Source of the DNA: Streptomyces sp. NRRL S-646
Lineage (GTDB): Bacteria; Actinomycetota; Actinomycetes; Streptomycetales; Streptomycetaceae
DNA: 64,000 bases
Assembly: GCF_000720765.1 (NCBI RefSeq)
Contig: NZ_JODC01000007.1
Coordinates: 248,001-312,000, forward strand
Reading direction: 5' to 3'
Part shown: positions 19,217-28,268 of the stretch, in pieces
Numbering within the stretch: the first letter of the stretch is position 1
Layout: each line of letters starts with the position of its first letter
The notes under the pieces: model-generated
Database searches by the model: none
The model's input: the letters and a program-made list of their open reading frames with translations, nothing else
What the model was told of the DNA's origin: nothing
Translations under genes and position numbers: made by a program

Positions 19217-20092
19217 TCAGCGGGTGGCAGGCCGGCTACGGGTGGCGATGGGCCGACGTACCGTGCTTCGTGGCGATCCCGGGCAGGTACCCAGGCCGGC
19301 CCACCCGTCCTTCTGCTCGGCGAATTCCTGTCCCCACCGGGGCAGCGGCTCATCCGGCACCACCAGGTCAGGACCGAGTTTCTGTCCTTGGAATGTCTCG
19401 AATGCGCCGTCGCCGGTCGTCTGGTGAATCAGCAGCCGGGCGGGGCCCGGGTTGGCGCCGGCACTGCGCTGGGTGCCCGCAACCGCGCGCAGACCGTCGA
19501 TGTAGTAACCGTGACTCATCCGGATCGAACCCCGGCTTCTGCCCTTGAGGTCACGGCCCAGCGGTCCCCAGCGCACTTCGTGCATGCTCGCCGAGTCGAC
19601 CGGATCGTCGCTCTTGGGGAGTGCGGTGTACGTGACCGCCATGTCCACGCGGCCGTCGTGGTCGAAGTCTCCGAACGCCGCCCGGAAGCCCTCCTCGGGC
19701 GATGCGTGGGCCTTCAGGCGGCCTTTCGCCGCGGTGACGATCGACCACACGGGCTGCCGGGCCCGCTTGTTGCCAGGTCCCTCGAACGTGACGACCGTGC
19801 GCCCGTCGCGGTCCTTGCTGTCGTGCACCTCGTCCACCACGCCGTCGCCGTCCACGTCCGCGTACAGCGTCCGCCCGTCCGGCGAGGCGCAGATCGGCTG
19901 TTGCCTGCCCGGGTTGCGCACGTGGGGGTCCGCGCTCGTCTCCTGGCTCGTGGGCCACAAATACCAGCCCACCCCCACCGCTGCGATCACGGCGATCGAA
20001 CCGCCCAACAGCCATCTGCCACGCCGCGCTGCCAGGGCGCCGGGCGCGTTCACGGGCGTGTTCTTGCGCTCGGATATGTCGTCACCACGCAT
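19217..20092 (-). CDS. Membrane-anchored FG-GAP/VCBS-like protein
   Basis: A 291-residue protein with one N-terminal membrane helix (about 28-48, WLLGGSIAVIAAVGVGWYL) and an extracytoplasmic part. It carries two calcium-loop-like motifs, DVDGDGVVDEV and DFDHDGRVDMAV, as in FG-GAP/VCBS beta-propeller repeats, plus MSHGYYIDGLRAV. The domain is shorter than a full seven-blade propeller. A role at the cell surface is likely but nothing specific can be said. It lies 60 bases downstream of the PP2C phosphatase on the same strand. Confidence 0.65.
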   Translation of the reverse strand: MRGDDISERKNTPVNAPGALAARRGRWLLGGSIAVIAAVGVGWYLWPTSQETSADPHVRNPGRQQPICASPDGRTLYADVDGDGVVDEVHDSKDRDGRTVVTFEGPGNKRARQPVWSIVTAAKGRLKAHASPEEGFRAAFGDFDHDGRVDMAVTYTALPKSDDPVDSASMHEVRWGPLGRDLKGRSRGSIRMSHGYYIDGLRAVAGTQRSAGANPGPARLLIHQTTGDGAFETFQGQKLGPDLVVPDEPLPRWGQEFAEQKDGWAGLGTCPGSPRSTVRRPIATRSRPATR

Positions 20093-20152
20093 TTGAAGAC
20101 CCTAGACGAATGGTGGCGACATGGGCCGTGAAGATCACGATCAACAGCGGGA

Positions 20153-20899
20153 TCATCCGTCGTCCGCGACCCGTACGACCGCCAGCGTGATGTTGTCGGG
20201 CCCGCCCGCAGCGATCGCGGCCTTCCACAGCTCGAAGGCCGCCCGGCCGTCGTTGTGGTCCCTCAGCAGCTCCTCGATGACGTCCGTCGTCAGCGGGTCG
20301 GTCAGGCCGTCCGTGCAGACGAGGTAGCGGTCGCCGGGTGAGAGGGGCGCCGCCGTCACATGGGGGCTGATGGCCCGGTAGCCGGGGCTGCCGCCCAGGC
20401 ACTGGGTGACCAGGGACGTGGTGCGCTGCCCGGGGGCGAGCGGGGGGCTGTCGTCCACGCTCACCTGGCGCAGGCCGTCGCGGGAGGCGGCGAGGACCCG
20501 GCTGTCGCCCACGTTGAAGATCAGCAGCGAGCCGGGCCGTACGACGATACCGGCCACCGTCGTTCCCATGGCGGTGAACTCGCTGCCCTCTGCCGCGGCC
20601 TGGTACACGGCACGGTTGCAGGCGTTCAGCACGGCGCGCACGGCTTCCTCGTCGTCCATGGCAGGGCCGATCGACGCGATCCGGCGGGCGACCAGGGCGC
20701 TGGCCACGTCGCCGCCGGGATGCCCGCCGAGACCGTCGGCGACCGCGACGACCAGGGGCGTCCCGAGCGGGAAGACCAGGGTCTGCGGACTCTCGGTCAC
20801 GGTGGCGCACAGGGTCCACGGCCCGACGACGAGGCTGTCCTCGTTCCGCTCGCGCAGCAGCCCGGGATGGCTCACCGCACTCACCGCGACGTACTGCAT
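20153..20899 (-). CDS. PP2C-family serine/threonine protein phosphatase
   Basis: A 248-residue stand-alone PP2C phosphatase. It has the expected motifs in order: RERNEDSL near the N-terminus, VAVADGLGGHPGGDVAS, TAMGTT, NVGDSRVL, YLVCTDGLTD and GGPDNITLAVV, which supply the Asp ligands of the two-metal centre. It would dephosphorylate Ser/Thr kinase targets in the cytoplasm. No kinase gene is next to it. The ATG at 20899 gives the usual family length. Confidence 0.9.
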   Translation of the reverse strand: MQYVAVSAVSHPGLLRERNEDSLVVGPWTLCATVTESPQTLVFPLGTPLVVAVADGLGGHPGGDVASALVARRIASIGPAMDDEEAVRAVLNACNRAVYQAAAEGSEFTAMGTTVAGIVVRPGSLLIFNVGDSRVLAASRDGLRQVSVDDSPPLAPGQRTTSLVTQCLGGSPGYRAISPHVTAAPLSPGDRYLVCTDGLTDPLTTDVIEELLRDHNDGRAAFELWKAAIAAGGPDNITLAVVRVADDG

Positions 20900-21037
20900 G
20901 GAGCGCCACCACCCCCTTCCCGCGTCGGAGGCACCAGGGGATACCGGGACATGTCACTGGAGGACGCGCTCCCACTGCAAGTCTAGGAGCGGCTCGTCGT
21001 TTCTGCTGGTCAGCAGCCCTCTCCAGGCGTCAGCCGC

Positions 21038-21682
21038 TCACGCCTCCAGGTAACGCAGCACCGCCAGCACCCGACGGTTCGCGTCCTGAGAAGTCGCAAG
21101 GCCCAGCTTGCCGAAGACGGCGGCCACATGTTTCTCCACCGTGCCGGCCGACACCACCAGGGTCTGCGCGATCGCGGCGTTCGACCTGCCCTGGGCCATC
21201 AGCGCCAGCACCTCGCGCTCGCGTGCCGTCAGCGTTTCGAGGTCCTCGCCCCGGCGGCCGGCACCGGCGAGCTGGGTGACGACCTCGGGGTCGAGGGCGG
21301 TCCCTCCGGCCGCGACCCGCGTCAGGGCGTCGGTGAACTCGGCCACGTTCGCGACCCGGTCCTTGAGCAGATAGCCGACACCGGCCGAGCCCTCGGCGAG
21401 CAGTCTCTTCGCGTACTTCGTCTCGATGTACTGGGAGAACAGCAGCACCCCGGTCCCGGGACACTCCCGCCGGATGTCGATGGCGGCGCGCAGGCCCTCG
21501 TCGGTGTGGGTGGGCGGCATACGGATGTCGACGACGCCGACGTCCGGCCGGTGCTCGGCGACGGCCTCCCGCAGCCCCTCGGCGTCGCCCACGGCGGCGC
21601 ACACCTCGTGCCCTCGCTCGGTGAGCATCTGGGCCAGCAACTCCCGCAGTACGGCGGCGTCCTCGGCAATCACGACACGCAT
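21038..21682 (-). CDS. NarL/LuxR-type response regulator
   Basis: A 214-residue regulator. The receiver domain has the acidic pair AED at the start, phosphoacceptor Asp in VGVVDIRMPP (about residue 53) and Lys in YLLKDRV. The C-terminal LuxR helix-turn-helix (about 150-210) contains LTAREREVLALMAQGRSNAA and VEKHVAAVFGKLGL. It lies 32 bases downstream of its histidine kinase gene on the same strand. The PTHTDEGL extension after the phospho-Asp is typical of this LiaR/DevR-like group. Confidence 0.93.
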   Translation of the reverse strand: MRVVIAEDAAVLRELLAQMLTERGHEVCAAVGDAEGLREAVAEHRPDVGVVDIRMPPTHTDEGLRAAIDIRRECPGTGVLLFSQYIETKYAKRLLAEGSAGVGYLLKDRVANVAEFTDALTRVAAGGTALDPEVVTQLAGAGRRGEDLETLTAREREVLALMAQGRSNAAIAQTLVVSAGTVEKHVAAVFGKLGLATSQDANRRVLAVLRYLEA

Positions 21683-21714
21683 ACCGGCATGCTCCCTCAC
21701 CTCTCGCCGCCCGC

Positions 21715-23076
21715 TCACGCGTGCATCGGCAATGCCACGGTCACCGACGTCGGCCCGCCCTCGGGGCTGCTGACGTGCAAGGTGCCGTCGACCGTACGTA
21801 CCCGCTGCAGCAGGCCCGTGAGACCACTGCCCGCACCGGGCGCGGCGCCTCCGGACCCGTCGTCGGTCACACACAGCCGCAGCAGGCCCTCCTCGTGGGT
21901 GACGCGCAGGACCGCACGTCGGGCGCCGCTGTGCTTGATGACGTTCGTGAGCAGTTCGGCCGCGCAGAAGTAGGCGATGGTCTCGATTGCCGGCGTGGGC
22001 CGCTCCGGGACGTCGACAGCCAGCTCCACGGCTACGGTGCTGCGGGCCGCCAGCGTGGCGAGGGCGTCGGGCAGGCCGTCGTCCAGTACGGGCGGATGGA
22101 TGCCGCGGGCCAGATCGCGCAGCTCGCTGAGGGCTTCGGTGGCGTTGGTGTGGGCGGTCTCGATCAGGCGGCGCAGCCGCGCGGGGTCGGCGACCGGTTC
22201 GCCCTCCGCGCCCAGCCCCTCCTTCGCCATGTCGAGGCTCATGGCCAGCGCGACGAGCCGTACCTGCGCGCCGTCGTGCAGGTCCCGCTCCAGTCGGCGC
22301 AGCAGGGCCGCGGAGTCGTCGACGGCGAAGGCGCGGGTCTCCTCCAAGTTCCGTACACGCTGGGCGAGTTCGCCTGGCCCCAGCAGGGCACGCACCAGCC
22401 AGCGGTCCACGGCGACGATGGCGCGGGTGACCCACGGCGCCGTGAGGAGCGTGACCGCACCGATCGCGGCGGCCACGAAGGTCCCCGCGAAGGTGGTGCT
22501 GTGCGGGGCGCCGCCGCCGGCCGGGACGGGCGTGATGGTCGGCATGCCCTCCCCGCCGGGGTGCGGACGCTGCCCGAGCGCGGCCCAGCGCAGCGGAGCG
22601 GACAGATTGAGCAGACCGGTGAGCCACCAGCTCACGGCATACAACTGCACGACTGCGACGGGCAGTTTGACCAGCACGTACACCACCGAGCGCCATCCGG
22701 CGGCGTCCCGCAACCGCGCGTCGAGCCGCGCGAACGCCTTGCCGACGGGCCGGAGTTGCGACGGAGGCGGCACCCTTTCCCCCAACAGCTGGGCGGCCAG
22801 CCCTCGGTGCAGGGTCGCAAAGGTCCGGGCGAGCCCCGTCGAGACGACGACGAGCAGCAGCCCCAGCACGGCGCCGACGAGGGAGACGGTGAGGCCGGCT
22901 CCGACGGCGAGCAGAACGAGGACGAGGACGAAGCCGACGACGGCAACCGGAAACCCGGCCAGGCAGTAAGCCACTTCGGCCCAGGCACGAGCGGTGAACG
23001 GCGCTCGTAGCACGGCCCGCGGCCGGGTGAACCCGGTGGCCGCATCATCGGCGACACGTTCAGATGTGTCGTGCAT
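21715..23076 (-). CDS. Sensor histidine kinase (HisKA_3)
   Basis: A 453-residue kinase with about four N-terminal membrane helices including a duplicated sensor-like module, then the HisKA_3 box RDLHDGAQVRLVAL (phospho-His near 269), N-box CAAELLTNVIKHSGA and G-boxes CVTDDGSGG and GLTGLLQRV. It pairs with the response regulator immediately downstream. The membrane part resembles the DUF1707/PspC-neighbour kinases of Streptomyces; the signal is unknown. The truncated ABC ATPase upstream on the same strand may once have been its target operon. Confidence 0.92.
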   Translation of the reverse strand: MHDTSERVADDAATGFTRPRAVLRAPFTARAWAEVAYCLAGFPVAVVGFVLVLVLLAVGAGLTVSLVGAVLGLLLVVVSTGLARTFATLHRGLAAQLLGERVPPPSQLRPVGKAFARLDARLRDAAGWRSVVYVLVKLPVAVVQLYAVSWWLTGLLNLSAPLRWAALGQRPHPGGEGMPTITPVPAGGGAPHSTTFAGTFVAAAIGAVTLLTAPWVTRAIVAVDRWLVRALLGPGELAQRVRNLEETRAFAVDDSAALLRRLERDLHDGAQVRLVALAMSLDMAKEGLGAEGEPVADPARLRRLIETAHTNATEALSELRDLARGIHPPVLDDGLPDALATLAARSTVAVELAVDVPERPTPAIETIAYFCAAELLTNVIKHSGARRAVLRVTHEEGLLRLCVTDDGSGGAAPGAGSGLTGLLQRVRTVDGTLHVSSPEGGPTSVTVALPMHA

Positions 23077-23147
23077 GGCTCCAGTGTCCCGTCAGTCGTC
23101 TGCGGCAGCGTCGTGGCTGGTCGCGCCCACGCGGCGGCAGCCGCAGA

Positions 23148-23774
23148 TCAGACCGCGAGGAGTCGGCCCTGGCCGATGACGATCAAGTGGTCGGCGGTGA
23201 GTGCCATTTCGCTGATGAGGTGACTGGACAGCAGGACGGTGCGCCCCTCGTGGGCGAGGGATTGCATCAGGTTGCGGATCCTGCGCACGCCCTCCGGGTC
23301 GAGCCCGTTGACCGGTTCGTCGAAGAGCAGCACGGCGGGGTCGCCGAGCAGCGCGGCGGCGATGCCGAGCCGCTGCGACATGCCGAGCGAGAAACCACCG
23401 GCCCGTTTCCTTGCCAGGTCGGTGAGGCCGACGGTGGCCAGGACGGTCTTCACCCGTGCGCGGGGAATGCCGCCCGCGGCGGCCAGCGCGGATGGATGCG
23501 TCTCGGCGCTGCGGCCGGGGTGATGGGTGCGCGCCTCGAGCAGCGCGCCGACCTCGCGCAACGGCCAGCGCAGCTCGTCGTAGGGCCGGCCGTGGATGCG
23601 GACGGTGCCCCGGTCGGGGCGGTCCAGGCCCATGATCAGGCGCATGGTGGTGGATTTCCCGGACCCGTTGGGGCCAAGGAAGCCGGTGACGGCGCCCGGC
23701 CGGACGTCGAAGCCGAGGTCGTCGACGGCGAGAGTGGATCCATGGCGTTTGCTGAGACCGCGCGCTTCGATCAC
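23148..23774 (-). CDS. C-terminally shortened ABC ATP-binding protein
   Basis: A 208-residue ATPase of the bacitracin/antimicrobial-peptide exporter type: Walker A GPNGSGKST, signature FSLGMSQRLG, Walker B VLLFDEPVNGLDPEG and H-loop SSHLISEM. Relatives are about 300 residues and carry a further C-terminal domain. Here the frame stops right after IGQGRLLAV, so about 90 residues are missing. No permease follows; the next 70 bases lead directly to the histidine kinase gene. The core may still hydrolyse ATP, but the transporter is probably dead. It lies directly upstream of the two-component genes. Confidence 0.75.
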   Translation of the reverse strand: MIEARGLSKRHGSTLAVDDLGFDVRPGAVTGFLGPNGSGKSTTMRLIMGLDRPDRGTVRIHGRPYDELRWPLREVGALLEARTHHPGRSAETHPSALAAAGGIPRARVKTVLATVGLTDLARKRAGGFSLGMSQRLGIAAALLGDPAVLLFDEPVNGLDPEGVRRIRNLMQSLAHEGRTVLLSSHLISEMALTADHLIVIGQGRLLAV

Positions 23775-23887
23775 GGCTGCTCCCTGGTGGCTGCTGCACT
23801 CATGCCGTCGAAGCTAGGCGCGCGCCGCGACGCCCGGAACGCGGTTGGCCTCCGTGTTCACCTGGGGGATTTCCCCCAGCCTGAGCT

Positions 23888-24673
23888 TCAGCGCGCCGCG
23901 GCGACCGCGTCCACGATCACGTCGGCGACCCGTGCGGGCTGTTCGACCAGGACGAGGTGCCCGGCGTCGGGCACGGTGACCATCCGGACCTGCGGGCAGG
24001 CCTCAAGGCCCCGCCGTTCGACGTCGGTCAGGCCGATCTCGTCGTGGTCGCCGCGCACCACCCAGGCCGGGACGGCGGCCTCGCACAGCCGTGGGACCAG
24101 TGCCGGATACCGGTCCAGGTATTCGTAGTAGCGGCGCACGATGCGGCGGCAGGTGGCCGGGTCGTTGTCGGCCATGTCCGCCGCCAGCGCCTCGGCCCGG
24201 TGTGCGGGCATTTCGCGTTTCATGGCCTTGGGCAGCATCTTCAGCATGCCGGTCCAGGCCGCGATGCCGAGCCCGGGCACCCGCCCGAGAGTGTTCATCA
24301 CCGCCAGGAACTTCGCCTCGTCGCCGCGCGAGAAGGTGGGCGACAGCAGCACCAGCGGTCCGTGGAACAGGCCGGCCGCCGCCATCTCGATCACGACGTT
24401 CGCTCCGAGGCTGTGCCCGACGGCCACGTCGCAGCCCGATTCGGCGGCGAGGTCCGCCATGAGCCGGGCGTAGTGCTCCATGCTCACGTCCTCGGGCGCC
24501 GTGGTTCCGCCGAATCCGGGCATCGTGGCCGCGACCAGCCCCAGTTCCGCCAGCGCCGGTTCGGCCATCACATCGGCGTAGAACTCGGTCGAGCACAGCC
24601 CGCCCGGAATCATCAGCACCCGGTGCGGCGCCTGCTCCGGCCCCGCACGGCGGACATCCCACCGCTCGCTCAT
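23888..24673 (-). CDS. Alpha/beta hydrolase
   Basis: A 261-residue alpha/beta hydrolase. The oxyanion region is LMIPGGLCST, the nucleophile elbow GHSLGA (Ser near 88), the acid VRGDHDEIGL and the catalytic His DAGHLVLVEQP. GGAGT precedes the ATG at 24673. Esterase, lactonase or C-C hydrolase activity would all fit. It lies near the aromatic transporter but is separated from it by a strong hairpin, so participation in that pathway is unproven. Confidence 0.87.
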   Translation of the reverse strand: MSERWDVRRAGPEQAPHRVLMIPGGLCSTEFYADVMAEPALAELGLVAATMPGFGGTTAPEDVSMEHYARLMADLAAESGCDVAVGHSLGANVVIEMAAAGLFHGPLVLLSPTFSRGDEAKFLAVMNTLGRVPGLGIAAWTGMLKMLPKAMKREMPAHRAEALAADMADNDPATCRRIVRRYYEYLDRYPALVPRLCEAAVPAWVVRGDHDEIGLTDVERRGLEACPQVRMVTVPDAGHLVLVEQPARVADVIVDAVAAAR

Positions 24674-24695
24674 ACTCCGAGCCTGACGCCGGACG

Positions 24696-24724
24696 CCGGC
24701 CCCCGCATCCGCTGCGGGGGCCGG
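24696..24724. terminator. Hairpin after the aromatic-acid transporter gene
   Basis: CCGGCCCCCGCA and its exact complement form a 12-bp stem with loop TCCGC, 41 bases past the stop of the minus-strand MFS gene. It probably separates that gene from the hydrolase. Confidence 0.7.
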
Positions 24725-24764
24725 TGTCCGTCCTCCTGCCCCGTCACCCGGGTACGGCCGCTGG

Positions 24765-26090
24765 TCAGTGGGCGGTGGCCAGCTCCTGGCCGGTGCTGCT
24801 CGGGGTGTCGGACCTCGGGCTGCGCAGTGCCGCGATGCCGATGAAGACCATGGACGACAGGCCGGCCAGCGCGAAGGCGGTGAAGCCGAAGTCGCCGTTG
24901 CCCGCGGCGAGCAGCTGCCCGCCGAGCCACGGGCCGAAGACCGCGCCGAAGCGGCCCATGCCGGAGGTCCAGCCGACGGCGGTGGCGCGGTTGTCCGGGG
25001 AGGAGCGGATCGAGACCGTCGCGTAGATCATCGTCTGGGCGCTGTTGAGGAAGACGCCGGTGAGGAAGACGACCAGGGTGGTCACGGCCATCGGCATGTG
25101 GACGCTGAGCAGGAAGACGCCCGCCGCGGTCAGCGCGAACCAGATCGCCGAGATGCGCGGGGCGCCGAAGCGGTCGGCCGCCCGACCCGCGACCAGCATC
25201 CCCACGATGCCGCCGAGGTTGAAGACGACGACGAAGGTGAGGGCGTTGGCGAGCGCGTAGCCCTCGGTGCGCATCAGAGTGGGCAGCCAGGTGGCGACGC
25301 CGTAGACCAGGAGCAGTCCGCCGAAGGAGGCCAGCCAGTACAGCAGGGTCTGGATCCACTCGCCGCCGCGGAACAGACCGACCAGCGCGTCCCAGCGGTC
25401 GGCGGCGGTCTTCTTGCCGGTTGCGGCAGGCAGCTCCACGTCGTAGCGCGCGGCGAGCGCCTGCGCCTCTTCATCCCGTCCCTTGGCGACGAGGAAGCTC
25501 AGCGACTCGGGAAGCAACTTGGCGAGCACCGGGGCGAAAGCGATCGGGACGACGCAGACCCAGAAGGCGGCGCGCCAGCCGACCGGGTCCACCAGCCACT
25601 TCGCCACGTATGCGGAGAGGATGCCGCCCACGTGGTGCGCGGTCATCAGCATGCCGATGACGATGGCGCCGCGGCCGCGCGGGGCGTAGTCGGAGACCAT
25701 GCTGATCGCGGTGGGCAGCAGACCGCCGAGGCCGACGCCCGCCAGGGTCCGGCCGAGGCCGAAGACCTCGACGCTGCCGGATATCGCGCAGAGCCCGGAG
25801 GCCAGCGAGAACAGCGTCACGCAGGCCACCATCAGTGTCTTGCGGCCGATCCGGTCCGCGACCGTGCCCGCGGTGAGAGCGCCGACCAGCATGCCGAAGG
25901 TGGCGTAGGAGCCGAGGTCGCCGGCCTGGTCGGCGGTGAGGCCGAAGGTCTTCGTCTCCAGCAGGTGGGGCAGGACGGAGCCGTAGATGAACATGTCGAG
26001 GCCGTCGAAGAGCACGGCCAGCCAGCACAGCCCGACGACCAGGAGGGCCAGTCTGCTGCCGCGAGCGGTCAGGGAGGGGGAGGAGGACAT
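24765..26090 (-). CDS. MFS transporter, aromatic acid:H+ symporter (AAHS) type
   Basis: A 441-residue 12-helix permease. The AAHS hallmarks are the helix-1 sequence LFDGLDMFIYG with its Asp pair, motif A GTVADRIGRKTLM, and LPESLSFLVAKGRDEE before the central loop. Relatives such as PcaK, BenK and GalT import hydroxybenzoates or gallate. It is on the same strand as the ring-cleavage operon but downstream, with its own operator-bearing promoter between 26091 and 26208. The setting suggests uptake of the aromatic acid degraded by the neighbouring enzymes. Confidence 0.88.
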   Translation of the reverse strand: MSSSPSLTARGSRLALLVVGLCWLAVLFDGLDMFIYGSVLPHLLETKTFGLTADQAGDLGSYATFGMLVGALTAGTVADRIGRKTLMVACVTLFSLASGLCAISGSVEVFGLGRTLAGVGLGGLLPTAISMVSDYAPRGRGAIVIGMLMTAHHVGGILSAYVAKWLVDPVGWRAAFWVCVVPIAFAPVLAKLLPESLSFLVAKGRDEEAQALAARYDVELPAATGKKTAADRWDALVGLFRGGEWIQTLLYWLASFGGLLLVYGVATWLPTLMRTEGYALANALTFVVVFNLGGIVGMLVAGRAADRFGAPRISAIWFALTAAGVFLLSVHMPMAVTTLVVFLTGVFLNSAQTMIYATVSIRSSPDNRATAVGWTSGMGRFGAVFGPWLGGQLLAAGNGDFGFTAFALAGLSSMVFIGIAALRSPRSDTPSSTGQELATAH

Positions 26091-26158
26091 CTTCGTTTTC
26101 CTCTCGTGGAACAGGGTGCCCCGACGCTAAGGAGAGACCGCAAGATTCGTCAACGTTT

Positions 26159-26168
26159 TTGTCAACAA
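26159..26168. promoter_or_regulatory. Predicted GntR operator upstream of the transporter
   Basis: TTGT-CA-ACAA is a perfect half-site pair. The same ten bases occur in the operator before the GntR regulator gene (30607-30616). Flanking bases are also alike: AAGATT, GTCAAC and TTTTGTC recur in both places with slight changes in spacing. FCD-type GntR proteins bind short TGT/ACA dyads, so this is the likely control site of the transporter gene. Confidence 0.65.
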
Positions 26169-26208
26169 TCTCATCGACAATAAAGCCGCGCCGGGGCGAC
26201 AGGGGCCG

Positions 26209-27159
26209 TCAGGCGACCGGCGGCGTGCCGTGCGTGTGGAACGACTCGATGGTCTTCAGGCCCCAGGCCTGCCCCTTCTTCCGCTCCTCCTCGGTCCAGG
26301 TGACCAGCGGCCAGTCGGGCGCGAGCACGAGGCGGGTGAGCGGGTTGCACAGCTCGATGCGGTTGCCGCCCGGCTCGTAGACGTAGAGGAAGAACGTCTG
26401 CTGGATGGCGTGCTTGTGGGGGCCCGTCTCGATGTACACGCCCGTGTCGATGGCGAGATCGGCGGCGCGCAGGATGTCCTCGCGGGTGTCGGTCGCAAAG
26501 GCGATGTGGTGCAGCCGCCCGGTCGAACCGGTCCAGTCCTCGGTGTAGACGACGTCGTACGACTTGTTCGTGTACGTCAGCCAACGCGCCGCGATCCGGC
26601 CGGAGTCGAGCCGGATCTGCTCCGTCGGCCGCGCCCCGAGCACGTGTTCCTGGAACTCGGCGCTCGCGAGCACATCGGCCGCGAGGAAATTGATGTGGTC
26701 CAGTCGCCGCACACCGACACCCCGGTTGGGCTTGGCCTGCGGCTGGTTCTTCAGCGCGGGCCTGAGCTCCTCGGGCGCCCGGTAGTGCTCGCTCTCCCAG
26801 TACAGGGCGTGCTCGTGCCCGTCGGGGTCTGTCGTCAGGTACAGCTTGCCGAGGCCGGGTTCGTCCTCGACCCACTTGCCGGAGCCGCCCGCCTCCTCGA
26901 TCGTCTTGACACGGCGGTGCAGCGCCTCCTCGCTGGAGGTGCGCAGGGCGAGCCGGCCGAGGCCCGGCTGTTCGCGGGCGGTGAGGACCAGGCTGTGGTG
27001 CTCGTAGTCGTCGAAGGTCCGCAGCCGGACCGTGTCGCCGTCCTGGCCGTTGACCGTGAGGCCCAGGTAGTCGGTGAAGAAGGCGACGCTGGCGTCCAGG
27101 TCCGGGGTGAAGAGCTGGGCATGGCCGATGTGGGCGATGTCGCCGAGCGGCGGGGTCAT
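26209..27159 (-). CDS. Two-domain VOC extradiol dioxygenase
   Basis: A 316-residue type I extradiol ring-cleavage dioxygenase. Two VOC modules are visible; the C-terminal one holds the iron ligands in RLDHINF (His near 155), LHHIAF (His near 218) and NRIELC (Glu near 269), with the conserved Tyr in FFLYVYEPGG. The family opens catecholic rings next to a hydroxyl using Fe(II) and O2. It is the last gene of a four-gene operon whose other members handle 4-oxalomesaconate, so its likely substrate is gallate or a similar trihydroxybenzoate. It overlaps the upstream tautomerase gene by four bases (ATGA). Catechol-type substrates remain possible. Confidence 0.85.
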   Translation of the reverse strand: MTPPLGDIAHIGHAQLFTPDLDASVAFFTDYLGLTVNGQDGDTVRLRTFDDYEHHSLVLTAREQPGLGRLALRTSSEEALHRRVKTIEEAGGSGKWVEDEPGLGKLYLTTDPDGHEHALYWESEHYRAPEELRPALKNQPQAKPNRGVGVRRLDHINFLAADVLASAEFQEHVLGARPTEQIRLDSGRIAARWLTYTNKSYDVVYTEDWTGSTGRLHHIAFATDTREDILRAADLAIDTGVYIETGPHKHAIQQTFFLYVYEPGGNRIELCNPLTRLVLAPDWPLVTWTEEERKKGQAWGLKTIESFHTHGTPPVA

Positions 27160-28268
27160 CGGTGACCTCCTCGGGGGTGCGGGGGGATGGGTGCCGTCTC
27201 GGCGGACCGCGGGAAGACGGTTCCGTCGAAGATCTTGCGGGCCGTACGGACCACGGCCGTCCGCCGAGCGGTGGGCAGGCCGTCGGGAGTGGTGGCGAGG
27301 CTGCTTTCGATGTCCAGGAATCCGGTGGGGTGTTCGATACGGATACGGTCGCCGCCGGCATCGAGCCGTGCGAGTTCCGCCGCCACTCCGCCCTCGATCC
27401 GCAGGCCGGCGGCCACACTGGCCGCGCCGAGCACACCGATCGACGTATGGCAGCGCACCGGGATGAAGGTGCGGGTGGAGATCGCGCCACCGGCGCGGGG
27501 CGGTGCGAGCAGGGTGAGCTTGGGCACGGTGGTGTCGGAGACGTCGCCGAGGCCCATCAGCCGGCCTGCTTCCAGGCGGATTTCACGCAGCCGGCCGGCG
27601 AGCGCGAGGTCCTCCTCCAGGTCCTTGGGCGACTCGTAGCCGGTCACCTTCAGGGACGAGGCCGCGATGAGCACCGTCGGCATGCCGTTGTCCACGCAGG
27701 TCACGGGTGTGCCGTCGATGTCGTCCAGGACCTTGCCGGTGGGCAGCAACTGCCCTGCCCCGGCCGGGAATTCAATGACCACAGGGGCTGCCGTCCCCGG
27801 CACGCCCGAGATCTCGGCGTCTCCCGTGCAGTCGACGCGACCGCCGGGGGTCGGGAAGGTCGCCGTGGCGAAGTCTCCGGTGTTGACCATACGGATGCGG
27901 ACGGAGGTCTCCTCCTCCCCCGCCGTCACCAGACCGCGTTCGACGGCGAACGGCCCGATGCCAGCGAGAATGTTCCCGCAGTTCTGACGGTCACTCACTT
28001 CTGCTCTGTCGACGGCGACTTGAAGGAACAGGTAGTCGACGTCGGCGCGCGGGTCGGCCGAGACGGACACCACGGCCACCTTGCTGGTGAGGGGGTGTGC
28101 GCCGCCGAGCCCGTCGATCTGCCGCTCGTCGGGGCTGCCCATGATGCGCAGCAACAGCGCGTCACGCAGGGCCGGTTCGGCGGGGAGGTCGTCGGCGAGG
28201 AAGTAGGCACCCTTGGAGGTGCCGCCCCGCATCAGCAGACAGCGGACCCCCTCGGGCCGACCGGTCAC
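27156..28268 (-). CDS. galD: 4-oxalomesaconate tautomerase-like PrpF-family protein
   Basis: A 370-residue protein of the PrpF/diaminopimelate-epimerase fold. RCLLMRGGTSKGAYF opens the first lobe, QNCGNILAGIGPFAVE carries the active-site Cys of lobe one, and VRCHTSIGVLGA the matching Cys-His of lobe two. PrpF relatives isomerise unsaturated tricarboxylates; GalD of the gallate pathway converts the keto and enol forms of 4-oxalomesaconate. Its neighbours, a GalC-type aldolase and a GalB-type hydratase with four-base overlaps on each side, support that role. A PrpF-like aconitate isomerase is the alternative. Confidence 0.82.
   Translation of the reverse strand: MTGRPEGVRCLLMRGGTSKGAYFLADDLPAEPALRDALLLRIMGSPDERQIDGLGGAHPLTSKVAVVSVSADPRADVDYLFLQVAVDRAEVSDRQNCGNILAGIGPFAVERGLVTAGEEETSVRIRMVNTGDFATATFPTPGGRVDCTGDAEISGVPGTAAPVVIEFPAGAGQLLPTGKVLDDIDGTPVTCVDNGMPTVLIAASSLKVTGYESPKDLEEDLALAGRLREIRLEAGRLMGLGDVSDTTVPKLTLLAPPRAGGAISTRTFIPVRCHTSIGVLGAASVAAGLRIEGGVAAELARLDAGGDRIRIEHPTGFLDIESSLATTPDGLPTARRTAVVRTARKIFDGTVFPRSAETAPIPPHPRGGHR

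Noticed and set aside
23794..24128. Possible plus-strand gene over the alpha/beta hydrolase
   Set aside because: Antisense frame without ribosome site or similarity.
26209..27159. Calling the dioxygenase a simple catechol 2,3-dioxygenase
   Set aside because: The semialdehyde dehydrogenase, hydrolase, hydratase and aldolase of a catechol meta pathway are absent, while three 4-oxalomesaconate enzymes are adjacent.
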